From Strobilurus pachycystidiatus (Eukaryota > Basidiomycota > Agaricomycetes > Agaricales > Physalacriaceae), in contig JAHLMK010000007.1 of NCBI GenBank assembly GCA_019915135.1, positions 124,001 to 188,000 of the forward strand: a DNA stretch of 64,000 nucleotides, read 5' to 3'. Each line of letters begins with the position of its first letter. Position 1 is the stretch's first letter. A program made the translations under genes and the position numbers. The notes under the pieces are model-generated. The model worked only from the letters and a program-made list of their open reading frames with translations, was not told the origin of the DNA and made no database searches. Of this stretch, positions 46,165 through 59,090 are shown piece by piece.

Positions 46165-47520
46165 ATGTCCGCTACCACCACCATGGCCATCAACGAGCAA
46201 GGCCTTCAGCTGCGCTTGGAGGAAAGGTTGGGCGGGCGATGTCACTCCCTTCTTCCGTTCGAACTAAGTCAAGTCGCTCTCTTCTGCTTGCCTCCCAACC
46301 TTCTAATGATCTGCATTTTCATTTTGACACACAGACGGTCACCATCACCGCGTGAGTTTCAAGTTCCTCGATGCCTCCCGGAACTATGTCTTCTTCTCCG
46401 CATAATGGTTGCTTACCACCCGGCCACCGCAGACCTATACCGCGAGGATGGAGTCGTGTGGCGAGATTTTCATACGCGTCCAGTGGTCATTTTTCAGAGG
46501 GGAGGACTGCGGAATGGTCTCGCCCATGTCATTACCTTCGGAAGTAAGTCATGACGTCGCGTCTGCATTCTTCCGCGATACCCAATCACCGTTCCGAGGT
46601 TGCCACCATGCGGTTCGTCAGGCAACGCACGTCTATCCCCGTCCCAGCAGTCTTGGCGTACGACCTGGATCTGGATCACCTGGTCGGAGGGGCGTGGATG
46701 GCTACAGAGAACGTAAGTATTTTCTCTCCCTTTTGTATGCGCCACCGAAGTAATTATCTCTGCTGCTGTACAGGTCAACGGCGACAACCTGGCGTGCATA
46801 TGGGTTGATCTTTCTGCGCACCAGAAAGAAGCCGTCTGTATTGCCGTTGCCGATACCTGGTCCACTCTCATCCAGCTAACGTTCGACTCCATCGGAAGCC
46901 TTTTTGAGGATGCCCATCGTGAAGGCGAGTTCTACGTGGGCCCGATGATGCGTCTCCCTTCTGGTCGCTCAGGCGCCACTTCTCCGCCACTCGCTGGGCC
47001 CTTCACCACGACCAAGTCATGGCTACTTGCGCAGGCACGTCACGAACTAGACTACCACTACCCCCACTTTCCCGCAGACGGCACTCAGCGGTTCATGGCC
47101 GCCGTCGTGCACGACATCGAGACATTTCCTTACCCGATTCACGATCTCCCTTTTGTTCTGGAGCATATTGATTTCAGTTTTCGGAACTTCGTCGTTTCGA
47201 AGGAGGATCCTACTCGGATCGTTGGGCTTGTAGACTGGGAAGGTGCACGTATTGTCCCTCTATGGGCGGCGAAAGGTTCCTTTTCCTTCCCTTGGTCAGC
47301 AGGGGAGCCTATGGAGTCACGCAGACACCTGCGACAGGTCATCCAGGATCGCCTTTTTTCCAACCCAGGGCGGTGGCGCGAGGCGGTCAGCAACTCAGGC
47401 GTCGTGGCGGGCTTACGGATGCTCAATGAGAGGTCTCAGGTCAGTGACTGCGATCCAGACGAGTACTTCCCAGAAGATGTCATTCCTTTCTCACCGGACG
47501 TTCGCGAATACCTCTTATAA
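46165..47520 (+). CDS. Phosphotransferase of the APH (aminoglycoside phosphotransferase-like) family
   Basis: The C-terminal exon 46774-47520 is clear: LPFVLEHIDFSFRN carries the catalytic H-x-D-x4-N pattern, and IVGLVDWEGARIVPLW carries the metal-binding Asp. The preceding exon, ending 46712 at MATEN, has EVATMRFVRQRTSIPVPAVL, typical of the N lobe in fungal members. Upstream, VVIFQRGGLRNGLAHVITFG (to 46543) fits the start of the domain. However, the only donor (GTAAGT at 46544) and acceptor (before 46599) do not keep frame, so either an intron is misjudged or a frameshift is present. The start at 46165 is a guess. Fungal members are diverse small-molecule kinases, so antibiotic resistance should not be assumed. 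Confidence 0.62.
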
Positions 47521-50500
47521 TGCTAACAACTTACTACATACTCAGTCAACCCACGTCGCTCATTTACATACTTTCCTTGACTTGGCTTTTTTTGGACAGT
47601 TGTCGTTCTGGACACTTATACTTTAGCCGTAATTCATACATTTTGCACTCGAAACGAGGGAAGGAAGGCAAATATTGTATCATACTCGACAAGGTCTAAG
47701 ATGAAGTTCGGCGAATGAGTGCTTGTGATAAGTAATGTAGGGCCAAACGCGTGTCTCAAGAATAGCAAGAAAGTCCAATCCCAATGGAGGAATGGGACTC
47801 ACTCGTCCTGAGTGGGACCAAATGATTCTGTAATGAAAGTTAGGATTATCCCACAGGCCACAGTACTTGAGAACATACGATTCGAGCCTGGCACTACGTC
47901 ATGCCGGATCAAGCCGAGTGTTCCCAGCCACTTTGGCGGCACAACTTTGACGTTCGTCTTACATCTGCGGCATCCACGACATTCTGGACCTGTTCTGGAC
48001 TGTGAGCTCCATCCGCCCTGGTGCTGAGCGCTGAGTGGTCGCCTATCTCCCTCATGTTTTAGCCTCGTACTGACTCATCAAATTCTCTGGCCTGCCCAGC
48101 ATACTCGCCGGAGCCATGATTGCTCTGGAATCGCCCCGACGCGTGCGCTTTACCGCTTTACCTTGCTCTCCGCTGAAAGTCTCTCACTGGCTCACGAATT
48201 ATCCTTAGGACTAAGTATACGTGCTGAATCTCTCGTCCTGATCGGGCGCTTTTTCTATCCTCACAAGGCTCTTCCCACCTGCGTCGCGGCCTTTACGTCC
48301 TGGAAACCGCCTGCTTGCCCTCACTGGCTGTATACACGTCTGTATTGATCCGATATATCCCGAAACTGAGCCAAGTATTTTCTGCACCACATTTGAGAGG
48401 CAGCGGTTCCGTGGGACCTTGGCTAGCACATCATGCCTGCGGAGCGCTAAAGTCACCACTCAGACAGCGGAGGGAAGTTGTATCACTATCCTAGTGTGTT
48501 GGTCCATTCTTGTTGTCCAATCGTGGTTCTAATTTAACATCTCAGAAAATGCCTTCCCAAGCGCCAACATCCGACGTAACCATTTCTTCCCAACTCATCA
48601 TCGCTGTCCCATCCCGGTTGAGTATCTACCAACCAATACCGAGTAGCCGTGCTGACCACTGAGTTTAGGGTCCCCTGCGGTGGTGACATGAACATCACAT
48701 CTATCCCGACGTCGGAAGTTGCCATTGAGTTATCTGCTCGAGACTAGAACCGTCGACCGCTTGCAATTGGATTACTACCCCGAGTGTCCGTGACGCACTC
48801 ACATAAAAGTCTCGTATCCTCCTCTGGTATGCTCACCTTTTCTTCCAAATCCCTGCCGTCCACGCGCAACCCAAATTCACCTCCAGCATGTCATCGTACC
48901 CGGATCCTGAGGATCCTTACACCTTCATCACCATTCCTCCCACGCCGGAACCTGCGACTAGGATAGGACTATTCATACATTCAAGTGGCGGTGGCAATTG
49001 CGCGAGGGCGGTAAGTCCCGGTTGATGAATACATCGCGTCACAAAGTCTGATGAGCGTGCAGATGCATCGTGCGGACCCTTAGGCGGCCTGAAAGCTCAC
49101 CGTATAATACTGAAAGCATATGCATGTTCACCGCGTCCGTCGTTCTTCTCGTCACGTTCTATTCAGCAAGGGGTATCTCACCGCATCATAAACATTCAAC
49201 TCTGTTCACGAAACCAGTCTCATTGTGCGTGACCTGGGCTTCGCTCTACAATCCCACCAGTCTTCAGCGCGTCCGAGTCGCGCTCATATCAGCATTCTAC
49301 TGCTCCGGGATCATCTGTGAGTGCTGCCTTGACAGCGCCGTTGATGCACTCCCTGCCCTTCGCGTATGTGGGGACTCTACGGTAACCGAGGATGAACTAC
49401 CGCCACACAACCTAGACCATTCTCGGTCTTGCTAATTGAATGTGGTCCAAGCCAAATTGAACCATGCACTTGTCTGGCCGTCTCTGTGTCTCATGTTACC
49501 CACCAGAAAACGGTATCCTATGGCCGCGTCTTTTCCTATTCTGTGCATGGTAGAAGCTGCCGGGGCCTTGGGGTCGCGCCGCCCGGCGCCCGCAGTGTTG
49601 TAGCTCTGGCCGCCAACTCTGGTTCCCCGTATGGCATTGACTACCCGTAATCTGCATGTGGCATTGTCGACCCACATACTATTCGGTCTGTGATCCAGAT
49701 TGCTCAAAACTCTGAGCATCGTACGCATGATTCTTTATGTCGTGTGCTACTAGGCGTGGTCATTGCGCGTGCGTCGTCGTTCTTCCTCAGCTTTCGCTGT
49801 GTGTCAGTCATTCTCATCATGGAGACCAGCACAAAACTTGTACAGCACTTTCCTTTCATTGCGTCGTGTATCCGATGGTCGCGTCTCAATGTTCAATGCT
49901 TGAATCCGGTCTAAAAAAGTGAGATCACAATTCCGTGGGACCCCTTGACGCACTGCTGTACGTGATCGTGATTCACAACATTCAATGGGCAGGATCGTCA
50001 TTCAATGTATCATCAATGTGTTGAATGTGGCGTCAGACTTCTCAAATGTGTAACAACATACCACACTTCATGCTAGCGTCAACTCATCCCGGAGGCTTAG
50101 GCCCGTTCGCGCATGAGAGGGCAAACGTGCGTCCCCAATCACCAAAGATGGTTAACGTGTACAAGATCACTTGAATGACCTCACCCCGATGCCGTGCTCA
50201 TTGACTCCGGACTGCGCGTTCCTAACGTTGTCGCGGTGTGGGGGAGAATATTTACTGATCTCGATGGTATAGCATGACCTAAATGAAGTATGGGCTACGT
50301 GGACTCTAGTGGTCAATCACGCGACTGAAAGCTCCTCATCCTGGACCCAGGATTCACCTTCAGTTGCATTTCCGTTTTGATACACCCTCAGCTCAGTCTC
50401 ACATCGGTAGTCGCCCGGAGAAGTTGGGAGATATGAACGAGCCCTTCGTACTGTCCGCTTCTTCTTTTGATTCGTAATTTCGCTTCTAGCGCCGGTCATT

Positions 50501-53500
50501 CGGAATGGCTACAATCACTCTGTTCTGTGTCGGCCAATTGTTATCTTTATCCTGTTAACAATACATTAGATCTTCTACTAGACTGCTTTGGGTAGGATGT
50601 CATCGTTCTCGACGTAACAGTCGTGCGCCCCTGGGCCTATCACGCGCCCGACGTTCTCCCTTTAGTAGGGGTACGCTCGTTCCGGGTTGCCCGGATTGTT
50701 GCTAGTCATACAGCCTAAACCAAAGACAGATTAGCCCCGGGCAGGGATCAGGCAGGGATGATTATGCTATGCTACGTTTGTTCCGGCTTCGTTCCCATCC
50801 CGCTGGCGCTGATTGTCAATGGTGAGCTCAAGGTTGTGCTCTGGCCCTGGGACACATCTGAACCGAGCAATGAATATAGGCTTCGTTCGCGCCAACAGCC
50901 GTGCAGTGGCGTGCACGTCACCAGAATTCATATTATGTAGTACGATCGGTCGTGAAGGCTCGAAGCAAGATTCAGGGTTCCCGGCCAATTCCGCCTCAGC
51001 TCACCAGTACATAGCTCGTCTGTCAAACAATGCTTCCGTAGCATTCACTCATCATACCGAGGGAAGTCTTAGTTTCAAAAGGATAACCGCATATGGGTCT
51101 GGGTAGGGACCAGGATGTCGGGCTAACACTTAAAAGCACGGACACTCGACAAGGGATTTTGCAATCAGTCCACATCCGCAACCTCTTGTCCTTCGTCGTG
51201 CTGCCATTACCTATCAAACACGATGTGCCTCACCCCTTCTACCGCCGAGACTTCGCTCACGACCTTGGTCGCGTCCTGGGTGTTGATCAATCATCACGAA
51301 AACCTTGGCCAGGCTACATCGAGCGTGTTGCTGCCCGTGAACATGAATGGTCCCCAATGCTGCCATTGTGGGCAGCGAGGCGGGGATCATGCAGATGGAT
51401 GCCCGTTCAAGTAGACTTCTTTGGTAGCTTCTTTTGCCTCTGCATCCTCCGTCTCTCATTGTTTTTTCGGACAGCTCACGCTCCACCTCATTGCTGTCTG
51501 TCAATCAGCGCCTCTGTGCCCTCTGGGCATCGGTCTCATCTACGCATACACCCCTGACATACTTTAATCTTCTATCTCACTTACCACCGCTATTCGTCTT
51601 ATGCTGTTCAGTCTGAAATTGTCCTCGTTGTTGCATGTACCACTGCGTTTCCCCTTTGTACTCTATCATCTGCTACCAGTATATACACGCGAGGGAAAAG
51701 AGGAGAGAGAAAGCCGGAGGAGTATTTCTTGAATGTACTTTCGTATTGCAAACATCCTTTTTGGACGTCGGAGAACAGATAAGCAAGATTTCGTACCACG
51801 GTTTTTATCATGGCTTCGCCGTCCTAGCGGGTGCCTACTTTCCCCAGTTTCGTCATCGATATAGAAGTTTGGTCAAAAGCCGCGATGCGAGAGGGTCACC
51901 GTCGATCGTTGAAAGGTGTGGATGCGGATGGCAAGATTCCTCGTTTACGATGACCTTCGCGTATGTAGCCACCTAGTTGAGACAAGCGCCAAGAGTGAGC
52001 AACCCTCCTATTGCTAGGGTTATCAAAATCCTGTGGAGCCCAACGGTCTGGACGATATTTGTGTGCGTGACCTATTAGAAACGCCATATCAGCAATCTGG
52101 TTTATGACTTAAACGCATTCTGCTCCAACCGATCCAGTCATATGAGCAGCGATCAGTAAGGGAGATCATTAGGCATTCACCTCAGCATTGCAGACCCCCA
52201 GTACAATGCTCCGGCCTCCACAGGTGTGGTCTGGCTTACTTTCGGAACACATATAGATCCTGAACACCGGATTTAGATTGAGATCCGCGTGATATTGGAG
52301 GTGTGTCGCGATGGTTTGGCGCCTTCACTCGCAATCCCAGGCGAGACGAGGTGGCAGCTCCACCGGTGCGACGCCAGAAAAATCAAAGGCAAGCTGGCAA
52401 GAGTCGTGGCGCGGCTTCCACGTGTCTCGAATTCGCGAAAAAAAAAGTCCCGGCCCATTTGATCCGAGTGTCGATCACGCCACGCCACCCTATTGACTGC
52501 AATCTACTCGCCCCATATCGTGACTAGCGCTAGAGCATTTAGATATCTCTCTTAGATCACAAAAAGGTGAGATGGACAGCTGTCTTTATCCCTGAAAAAG
52601 CGGCTCGAAATATAAAACTTACCGCACCATTCCTGCTACCGTCTCCACAATCTTTTTGATGTGCGATGTCGCTTCCACCTAGTGATGACCGAGCCTTTAT
52701 GGTGGTTACTGCACCCCACATATGATAGAAGCCACAACTAGTTGAACCGACTCAGCGGCCACCATAGAATCAAGACAGCGGTGTGAAGGCTCGCCGTGTA
52801 GATACTTCGCGAACCAGCAGTATCGAACGTATTGAGTGTCTGATCGGGCAGGGGAAGGATACGCCAGTTAACGTTTTTAATCCGGGTCAAGCACAGTCTC
52901 CCAATCTAAAAAAAGAATCTTCCGTATCCTCCGATGCCCATCTGATTCTTACTAGAAATCTGGCCCCGAAAGCACTTGACATCGGAGGGCATCCAGCGTA
53001 AGACTGAAAGGTGCTAGCCTGTGAGCTCGGACTTGAATACCAGAAGATTGGGATCATGTAGCCATACTCGGAATTCCGAAAAGACTCAGTATCAAATGCC
53101 AAATATGACAGCCCTCCTCGGGGTGACAAGTGCAGGCATTCCATAATCTGCGAGCTTGCAGAGTACATCGTCTGAAGCAGAATCAGTACATGCGACGCAT
53201 GTAGGCACATCCCAACGTCGGTATATTTCCGTGATTGAGGCTGTTATGGACATGTTTTGAGCCACGTCACGGCGCTTTCTCAGATGCACGCATGCACGAC
53301 CATGAGGTGTTACCTGGATGTCATCCCTACCACCGTAGAACAGCTAGTTTCGTACAAGATAGACACTGAATGAAGAAGACCAGCATGGTCCCAAGCACGA
53401 GTGCTGCCACCGTCACTACAAACATCAGTGGTCGGTGAACTTTTCCTGGAAGTTCCGTCGGTTATAGACGACGGACGACAAAAGCACCCGTGAGAAGTAA

Positions 53501-53706
53501 CCAATCATTTTGGCAAGAAATACGTTACAGTTCACTGATTACGGGTCCACGAATCGAGCAGCTTCAAATCGATGCATCCAAGTCACTATAACACGCTCAG
53601 TAGCTCATCCATGACTGTCTTTTCCCACCTTGGCCTGACGTCGCATTTGAAAGGCGCTAAGCGACTACACGCCGATCAGATCCGATGAGGACAATACAGA
53701 AGGAAC
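47521..53706. other. 6.2-kb apparently gene-free region
   Basis: No frame longer than about 155 codons and no family motif. Points seen: an ATG frame at 48888-49010 (MSSYPDPEDPYTF) ending at a good GTAAGT donor but leading into a stop six codons after the next acceptor; a Cys/His-rich patch near 51,350-51,410 (CCHCGQRGG); AT-richer composition than the array. It may be decayed transposon DNA. Confidence 0.35.
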
Positions 53707-55571
53707 TTACTTCATTGGCTCCCCAGAAGGCTTGAACTCCGGCAAGACAGTTACGCCGTCTTCAACAACCGGGGAGATCTGCAGCGTCGCCAGGACCGTT
53801 GAAAATGTGGTGAAGACTACGGAATCCGCGACCATCCGACCAGGACACACACGCCTCCCGAATCCCCACACATACGCACCGGGATCCTGCTCTGGAGTCG
53901 AACCTAGAAATCGCGTCGGATTGAAAGTTTCAGCGTCGTGGTACAAAGTTGTGTCACGGCCCATCTTCCTGAGGAGCAAAGATAAGTGTCAGACTAGTGC
54001 ACTGCCAAGTAACACAGACGAACCAAATATTGAACAGTACAATGCTCCCTTTTGGGATGAGGTACCCATCGTGAATGTCGTCCTCGCTGGTCGCATGTGG
54101 TATACCTACGATCTTATCAACATTTCTGAAAATCGCGGAATCACGAAGGGAAGAAACGCGCCAGTCGGAACTGCCGGGTGCAGCCTGAGAATCTCCTTTA
54201 TCATCGCAGTCAAATAGGGCAACGCATGTCTATCCTCCCAAGTCGGGAGTCGAACTCGTCCGATGACACGGTCGATTTCGGCCTGGGCTTGCTTTTGGAT
54301 ATCGGGATACATTGCGAGGACGTAGAAGAAGTACTGCACAATGACAGCGGCCTAGCGCATACATCGTCATCATCAGTAAAGCTACAACGATGGGGTGAGA
54401 GCTACAAACGTTCTGGGATCCGGCACCGAGCCAAGAGGCCGCCACAGCAACCATTAAGGTTTCCTCTTCGGGGGATATACCGGTCTTAATGCGGTTGGAG
54501 ATAACGGACACTTCGTCGGTGCCGTTGTCCTTTCGATTCATCAACGTACATTGAAACACGATGAATAAAGAAACTTACAATTTCTTTCTTCGTGAAAGCA
54601 ATCGGCGAAATGACCATATCCATCAAAGCTGTCTTCCAGACCTTGGCCTTCCGCTGGAAGCCTGCGCCCGGGAACCAACTTGGGACATGACGCACTGATA
54701 TGACAAGTTGAGCGAATAAAGTATAGAGGAAGACAGAAATACTAACGAAGAGGGATCACATTCACAGCGTATTTTGCCGCAGGAGCGACCCCAAGGTTGA
54801 ACCCACGCATTGCCGCCTGCGCCTTGTTCACGAGAGCGTCGTCATGGTCTTGGGCGGTATATCCGTACAGAATCTTCAGAAGCGTCGAGGCGGTATGACT
54901 ATCGGCCAAATATCAATACCCAGCAGACGCGCGAGAGAGATAAAAGCTCACTGGAAAGTCAGCGCTGTCAGCTCATCCGGGGTCTTCAAACACAGCACGA
55001 CGAAGTTCCTCGCGCGCTCCTCTTCGATGCTGAGCCAGTCCTTTAACCCCTTACCTGTGGCGAGTTCATCGTGGAACATCTTGCGATGCGCTCTGAAGGA
55101 ATCGCCATAGGGTTGGAAGTGACTCGCTGCGCCCCAGCCCATGAGTTCGACAGCCATAGTCACATGGGGACGCGTTGAGTACAATACCGCTTTCCTTTCG
55201 AGCATATCTGAGGCTTTTTTGTAGGTGTTCACCACAACGATATGCGTCCCAAATGTAGAGGCGGAGACCAGCGGGCCTGGTGTGATTGTAAGTAAGTCAT
55301 GCGATGCAGATTGAATAGGAGAAGGAAGAGGTGACATACCCCACTTGTCCGCCCATTGACCAAACGTCACCCACTCGAATGTCGTGGCAAGATCAAAGAG
55401 ATTCCCAACTATTGGTAGCCCAGAGGGTCCAGGCGGGAGGTGATATGATGTTCGGGTGAGGGTGCGCCATCCCACGAAAACACCCAAGCAAACAAGGGCG
55501 CCGTTGAGAGATGTGCTGTATTCCCAGGCCAGGAGGGACTCGAGTTTCTGGAGGGGAGAAAAGGAGGACAT
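53707..55571 (-). CDS. Cytochrome P450 monooxygenase
   Basis: Exons 55571-55340, 55276-54952, 54898-54747, 54694-54579, 54529-54410, 54351-54122, 54086-54024 and 53968-53707 give 499 residues. The ATG at 55571 precedes a membrane anchor (GALVCLGVFVGW) and the proline hinge LPPGPSGLP. Helix K has EILR, followed by HPAVPTG. PERF-type NPTRF lies before the heme loop FGRRVCPGR with the cysteine ligand. The sixth intron is only 35 nt but is needed for frame and alignment. The helix-I position normally bearing acid-Thr reads GAGSQNAAV, so proton delivery may be altered. It resembles the large multi-copy P450 families of wood-decay mushrooms; the substrate is unknown. It stands in tandem with the oxygenase gene upstream, possibly one small pathway. 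Confidence 0.85.
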
Positions 55572-56350
55572 GCTGAAGTAGGTTGTATGATGAGTGAGGA
55601 TGCTCACCTTCGTTCTTATATACTGTATATGGGCGCGCGCTCACGCATCTCCAGCTGCCCGGCGTCCGGGAGACACAGTCAGCAGAGCTAGGAAGCGCAA
55701 TCAATAGCGTCTTGGATAGCATGAGCGTTGGCCAATCACATCTCGAGGGTTTCAGAGAGAAGCTAATCAGAGAGCGGGCATTAGACGGCTCGGCGAAAGT
55801 CGGATGTTCGTGACTGTTTGTCATGGGGTCAGAGATGAGGACCGTGACATACATAATTTGTAACGTTTGTGGATTCCATCAAACGAGGTATTGGCCAGCG
55901 ATCTCTTGGGTCGGAGTCTTCCGCTTACGCGTCCGTGATGAACGCGTTCGTGGTGGTGGCGGTCGGCTAGTAAAAGAGGCGTATTACGTCAATCACGTCA
56001 GGTACTCCGATCTATCAATCGGCGCTAAGAGTTCGACCAAAAGACACTTTGTGAACAGTACCGGCATTTTCTTGGACATTCCACACTGGATGACAGTACG
56101 CAGCAATCTTATGTGCTATGGAAACTACTACGAGATTTCCTGCTCAGCGCACTCCTCTACAGCCTGCTTTCCGCAGTGGTCACGGGGATGAGTGGTCCGG
56201 CTTGCAGTCTCATCTTGTGGCGCGGGCACACTCATGGGAGCTGATTAACATGCTAAGTGATCGTGTTACGACGAAGACGAATTCGCATTCCCTCTGATTC
56301 TCAACAATTACAAGTACATCTTTACAAACTGCGTGCCACGATCTTGCATC
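55572..56350. other. Spacer between the oxygenase and P450 genes
   Basis: Holds the P450 promoter and the 3' end of the oxygenase. No other gene or repeat is seen. Confidence 0.4.
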
Positions 56351-57864
56351 TCAAGCATAGATTTTCTCCTTGAATCCAGGTAGGATAGTCGCAGTCTGGA
56401 ACTCTTGCTTTTCTCGGTAGCCTGATTGCCGCTGCCACGCCTGCTTCGCGAATGTCCACTCTGCGCAAACATCAGAAACAACATCACGATATCAAGCAGC
56501 AAATGCGGCGTACCCTCCATGGTGGGCACATTGTTACCTGTGCTTTCAAAGTCGTTCTCGGTATAACCAGCGCGTTGGAGTACAGGCGATTCTTTGATAG
56601 TGGACAGCACAACGTCATTGTGTGGTCGGGAGAAATATAGCAAACCCAGACGATCAACGTGCTGCTGGTCTTGGGGCGGAATCGCTACACTGTGGGATCA
56701 TTGGTTGTCGGATCATGTTGGCAAGTAGGGAACATGACGGTACCGGTGAATAGTGCTCTTCACGTAACCGGCAGTGAGAAACTGCAGTGCGTCACACGCA
56801 TTAACGGTGAGCGTGGCGTCCTGTGGCTTGACCCATTTCCATTCATTCGTGTCGTGATAGCGAATCTGCAAGGCGGAGACAGGCTGACGGAAGAGTAAAG
56901 TGAAGCTTCCGAGGTCGGTATGTCCAGGGACCCAATTACTCAGGCGGGCCGTTTCCTCTGGAGAGTACTTGCTGTACTTCATGTATCGGAGATGATCCTG
57001 CACATCGCTTGCATGTAGCGGAAAAGCTTGGGTAATTACGCAAGACGCACCTCGCTCTTGACCTCGTACTTGTGAATGTCGGTGAAATAGCTTTCAGGAA
57101 GCTCCAGAGCGATAGCTAGGAGGACGAACAGCGGATCGAGAACCTCTGTGTGCAGAGCCTACCATATCTCATGAGCAAAGCCGGAGTCTTCATCAAGAGA
57201 AGAATGCCCACGCGTGCAAATTGCTCTATCTCTTGGATGTTCTCCTCGACGACAGACGGGTGGACTTGGGGGAAGTCACCGTTAAACTCTGAGGGAGCAA
57301 TCAGTGGAACGGTACGCTCAGAGACAAGGTTCACGTACTCGGGATGTTGTAAACCTCAACGCGATCTCGAAGTCCGGTTTCGGGGTCTATACTTGAAGAG
57401 CGGCATGAGTCTCTTTGACAAAGGAGAGGGAAGAGCCAGTCTAGTACATTCGTCGACCGGCTGGGACATATCCGTTGAATTTCCCTTTGTCTGTTGGACA
57501 AGTCAGTGAAGGGCCAAACGAGACAGCGCGGAACACACCCAGGCCCTCGGGTGTAAACTTGAGCTTTTCCTCCAGCGGAAGCTCGTAGAATTGCTTGCCT
57601 AGGTGGAACTGCCGATCAACGCGCTCTTGTGAGATATTGAAGTTCTTGACATAGAAGAAACCCTTGTGACGGAGAGCGGATATGAGGGTCTGTGCAAGTT
57701 GCTTTCGACCGTCGGCGGATCCAAAGAGACTGAGATCTATTGTAACGAGCTCCGCCCATTCGAGGTTTTCCTGTTGCGCAATCATAAGCTACATGAATGA
57801 TCATGGGTTGATGGTATACCTTGGTCTCGGGAACATAGTTGAACGAGCCGAACTGAGCCACCAT
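56351..57864 (-). CDS. 2-oxoglutarate/Fe(II)-dependent oxygenase (isopenicillin N synthase-like)
   Basis: Nine exons: 57864-57820, 57788-57539, 57490-57448, 57391-57339, 57288-57212, 57158-57051, 56997-56744, 56689-56514 and 56460-56351 (371 residues, every junction in phase). The N-terminal DIOX_N-type region reads VTIDLSLFG and GFFYVKNFNIS. The catalytic core has the iron ligands in GHTDLGSFT (H-x-D) and the distal His in KSTIHR. The 2-oxoglutarate-binding Arg-x-Ser region reads LLYFSRP in the order usual for fungal members, with VNACDALQFLT between. Such enzymes hydroxylate or oxidatively cyclise small molecules using oxygen and 2-oxoglutarate. The tandem P450 in the same orientation suggests shared use. 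Exon boundaries in the middle were chosen by comparing with the general family pattern from memory. Confidence 0.82.
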
Positions 57865-58352
57865 GGTCGCGGTGCAAGGGTTTGATCCTTGTGTGAAGGA
57901 TGTTTGTTTATATAGCCACGCCTACTGATAAGAACAGCAGTCATTAGTAACGCATAGAAAGCCGAAGTCACCTCATTCGCATTGTGAATTGCGTTTGCTT
58001 CGATGGCGTGTGTGGGTAAAGCTCATGTGACAGCCTTTGAAGGTATCGGTCTATGTCAAAACAGCTAATCACGACTCCGTAGAAGAGTACGAGCAAAAGA
58101 GGTGCAAAACGTCCACTTCAAACGCAATTCGCAACGTGAATGCTTGGGATTTTGCGCTGAAACCAATCATAATTTCCGGTCGTGGCAAAAAAATGACGAA
58201 CTCATAAAGAAAATCACGTCATTACGGTAATCATACTTTTCCGCGTCTACGCCGTGCGTTGACCTCCCAGCATCGTCGACCAGATGGGTGATCGCAGGTG
58301 CTCGGCGCTCAGTACGCGCTCAGTCAAGAGGTGCGAGATGTCTGGATCTCGT

Positions 58353-58371
58353 TTGTTGTTGTTGTTGTTGT
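58353..58371. repeat. TTG trinucleotide microsatellite
   Basis: Six consecutive TTG units. Confidence 0.85.
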
Positions 58372-58816
58372 CTACGCGGCACGGCCCACTGGACCCGCCG
58401 GTTGTGGAAGGTGAGTGCACAGGATATCGTCATCGCCTATAGTCAGCGACAACTTTGTCTGTACGTCTTGCCACGCTCTCTACCACCCCAATAAGCCGAG
58501 CTCACCAGGTAGCCTTTTCGGCAGGGTCTAGGGTAGAACTTAGAAGGGGGCAGGAGCATCCGACCCAAAAGAGAGAAGATAGAACGCAAAGCCGAGGTGG
58601 CCATCCGTGCATGCCGATCATTGCCATCAAACCTTAATAACGCAAATCAACGCAAATCTGACGCAAATGAAATGGCGCACGGCGGGAAGGCGGGCGACAT
58701 GTTTCAACGCAAAAACAAGTGCATCTAGGCAAATGATTCGACTGTCACGGCAAATGAATCACTGGGCCTGATAACCCGCTCAGGTAACACGGATTGGAGT
58801 CGGCGGGGCGGCAGGG

Positions 58817-59090
58817 GCGAGGAGATAACAGAGTACGCCTATCGCGCCCTAAATGAAGAGAACGAAGAAAATCATGCGAGGGTGCTACGACAAAAGACGG
58901 CGGCGAGGCAGACAACGCGTCGGTAGGGAGCGACGGTATTGGCAAAGAGGACAACGTATCGGTAGGCAGCGACGGTCAAGAAGGGGAAGGAGAGTATGAA
59001 AGCGAGGAGATAACAGAGTACGCCTATCGCGCCCTAAATGAAGAGAATGAAGAAAATCATGCGAGGGTACTACGGCAAAACGACGGCGGC
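58817..59090. repeat. Tandem duplication with an internal minisatellite
   Basis: An 87-89 bp unit at 58817-58903 recurs at 59002-59090 with few changes. Between them a 30-odd bp unit (GACAACG-[CT]-[AG]-TCGGTAG-GAGCGACGGT type) appears twice. One frame reads the 87-bp unit as an acidic peptide in both copies. Confidence 0.75.

Noticed and set aside
46165..47520. Antibiotic-resistance function for the APH-type gene
   Set aside because: Fungal relatives are broad small-molecule kinases; nothing in the sequence points to aminoglycosides.
48888..49085. Small two-exon gene or pheromone precursor
   Set aside because: The second exon stops after six codons and there is no C-terminal CaaX box.
51340..51415. 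CCHC zinc knuckle of a retrotransposon Gag
   Set aside because: The spacing between Cys and His does not fit C-x2-C-x4-H-x4-C and there are no neighbouring Gag or Pol motifs.
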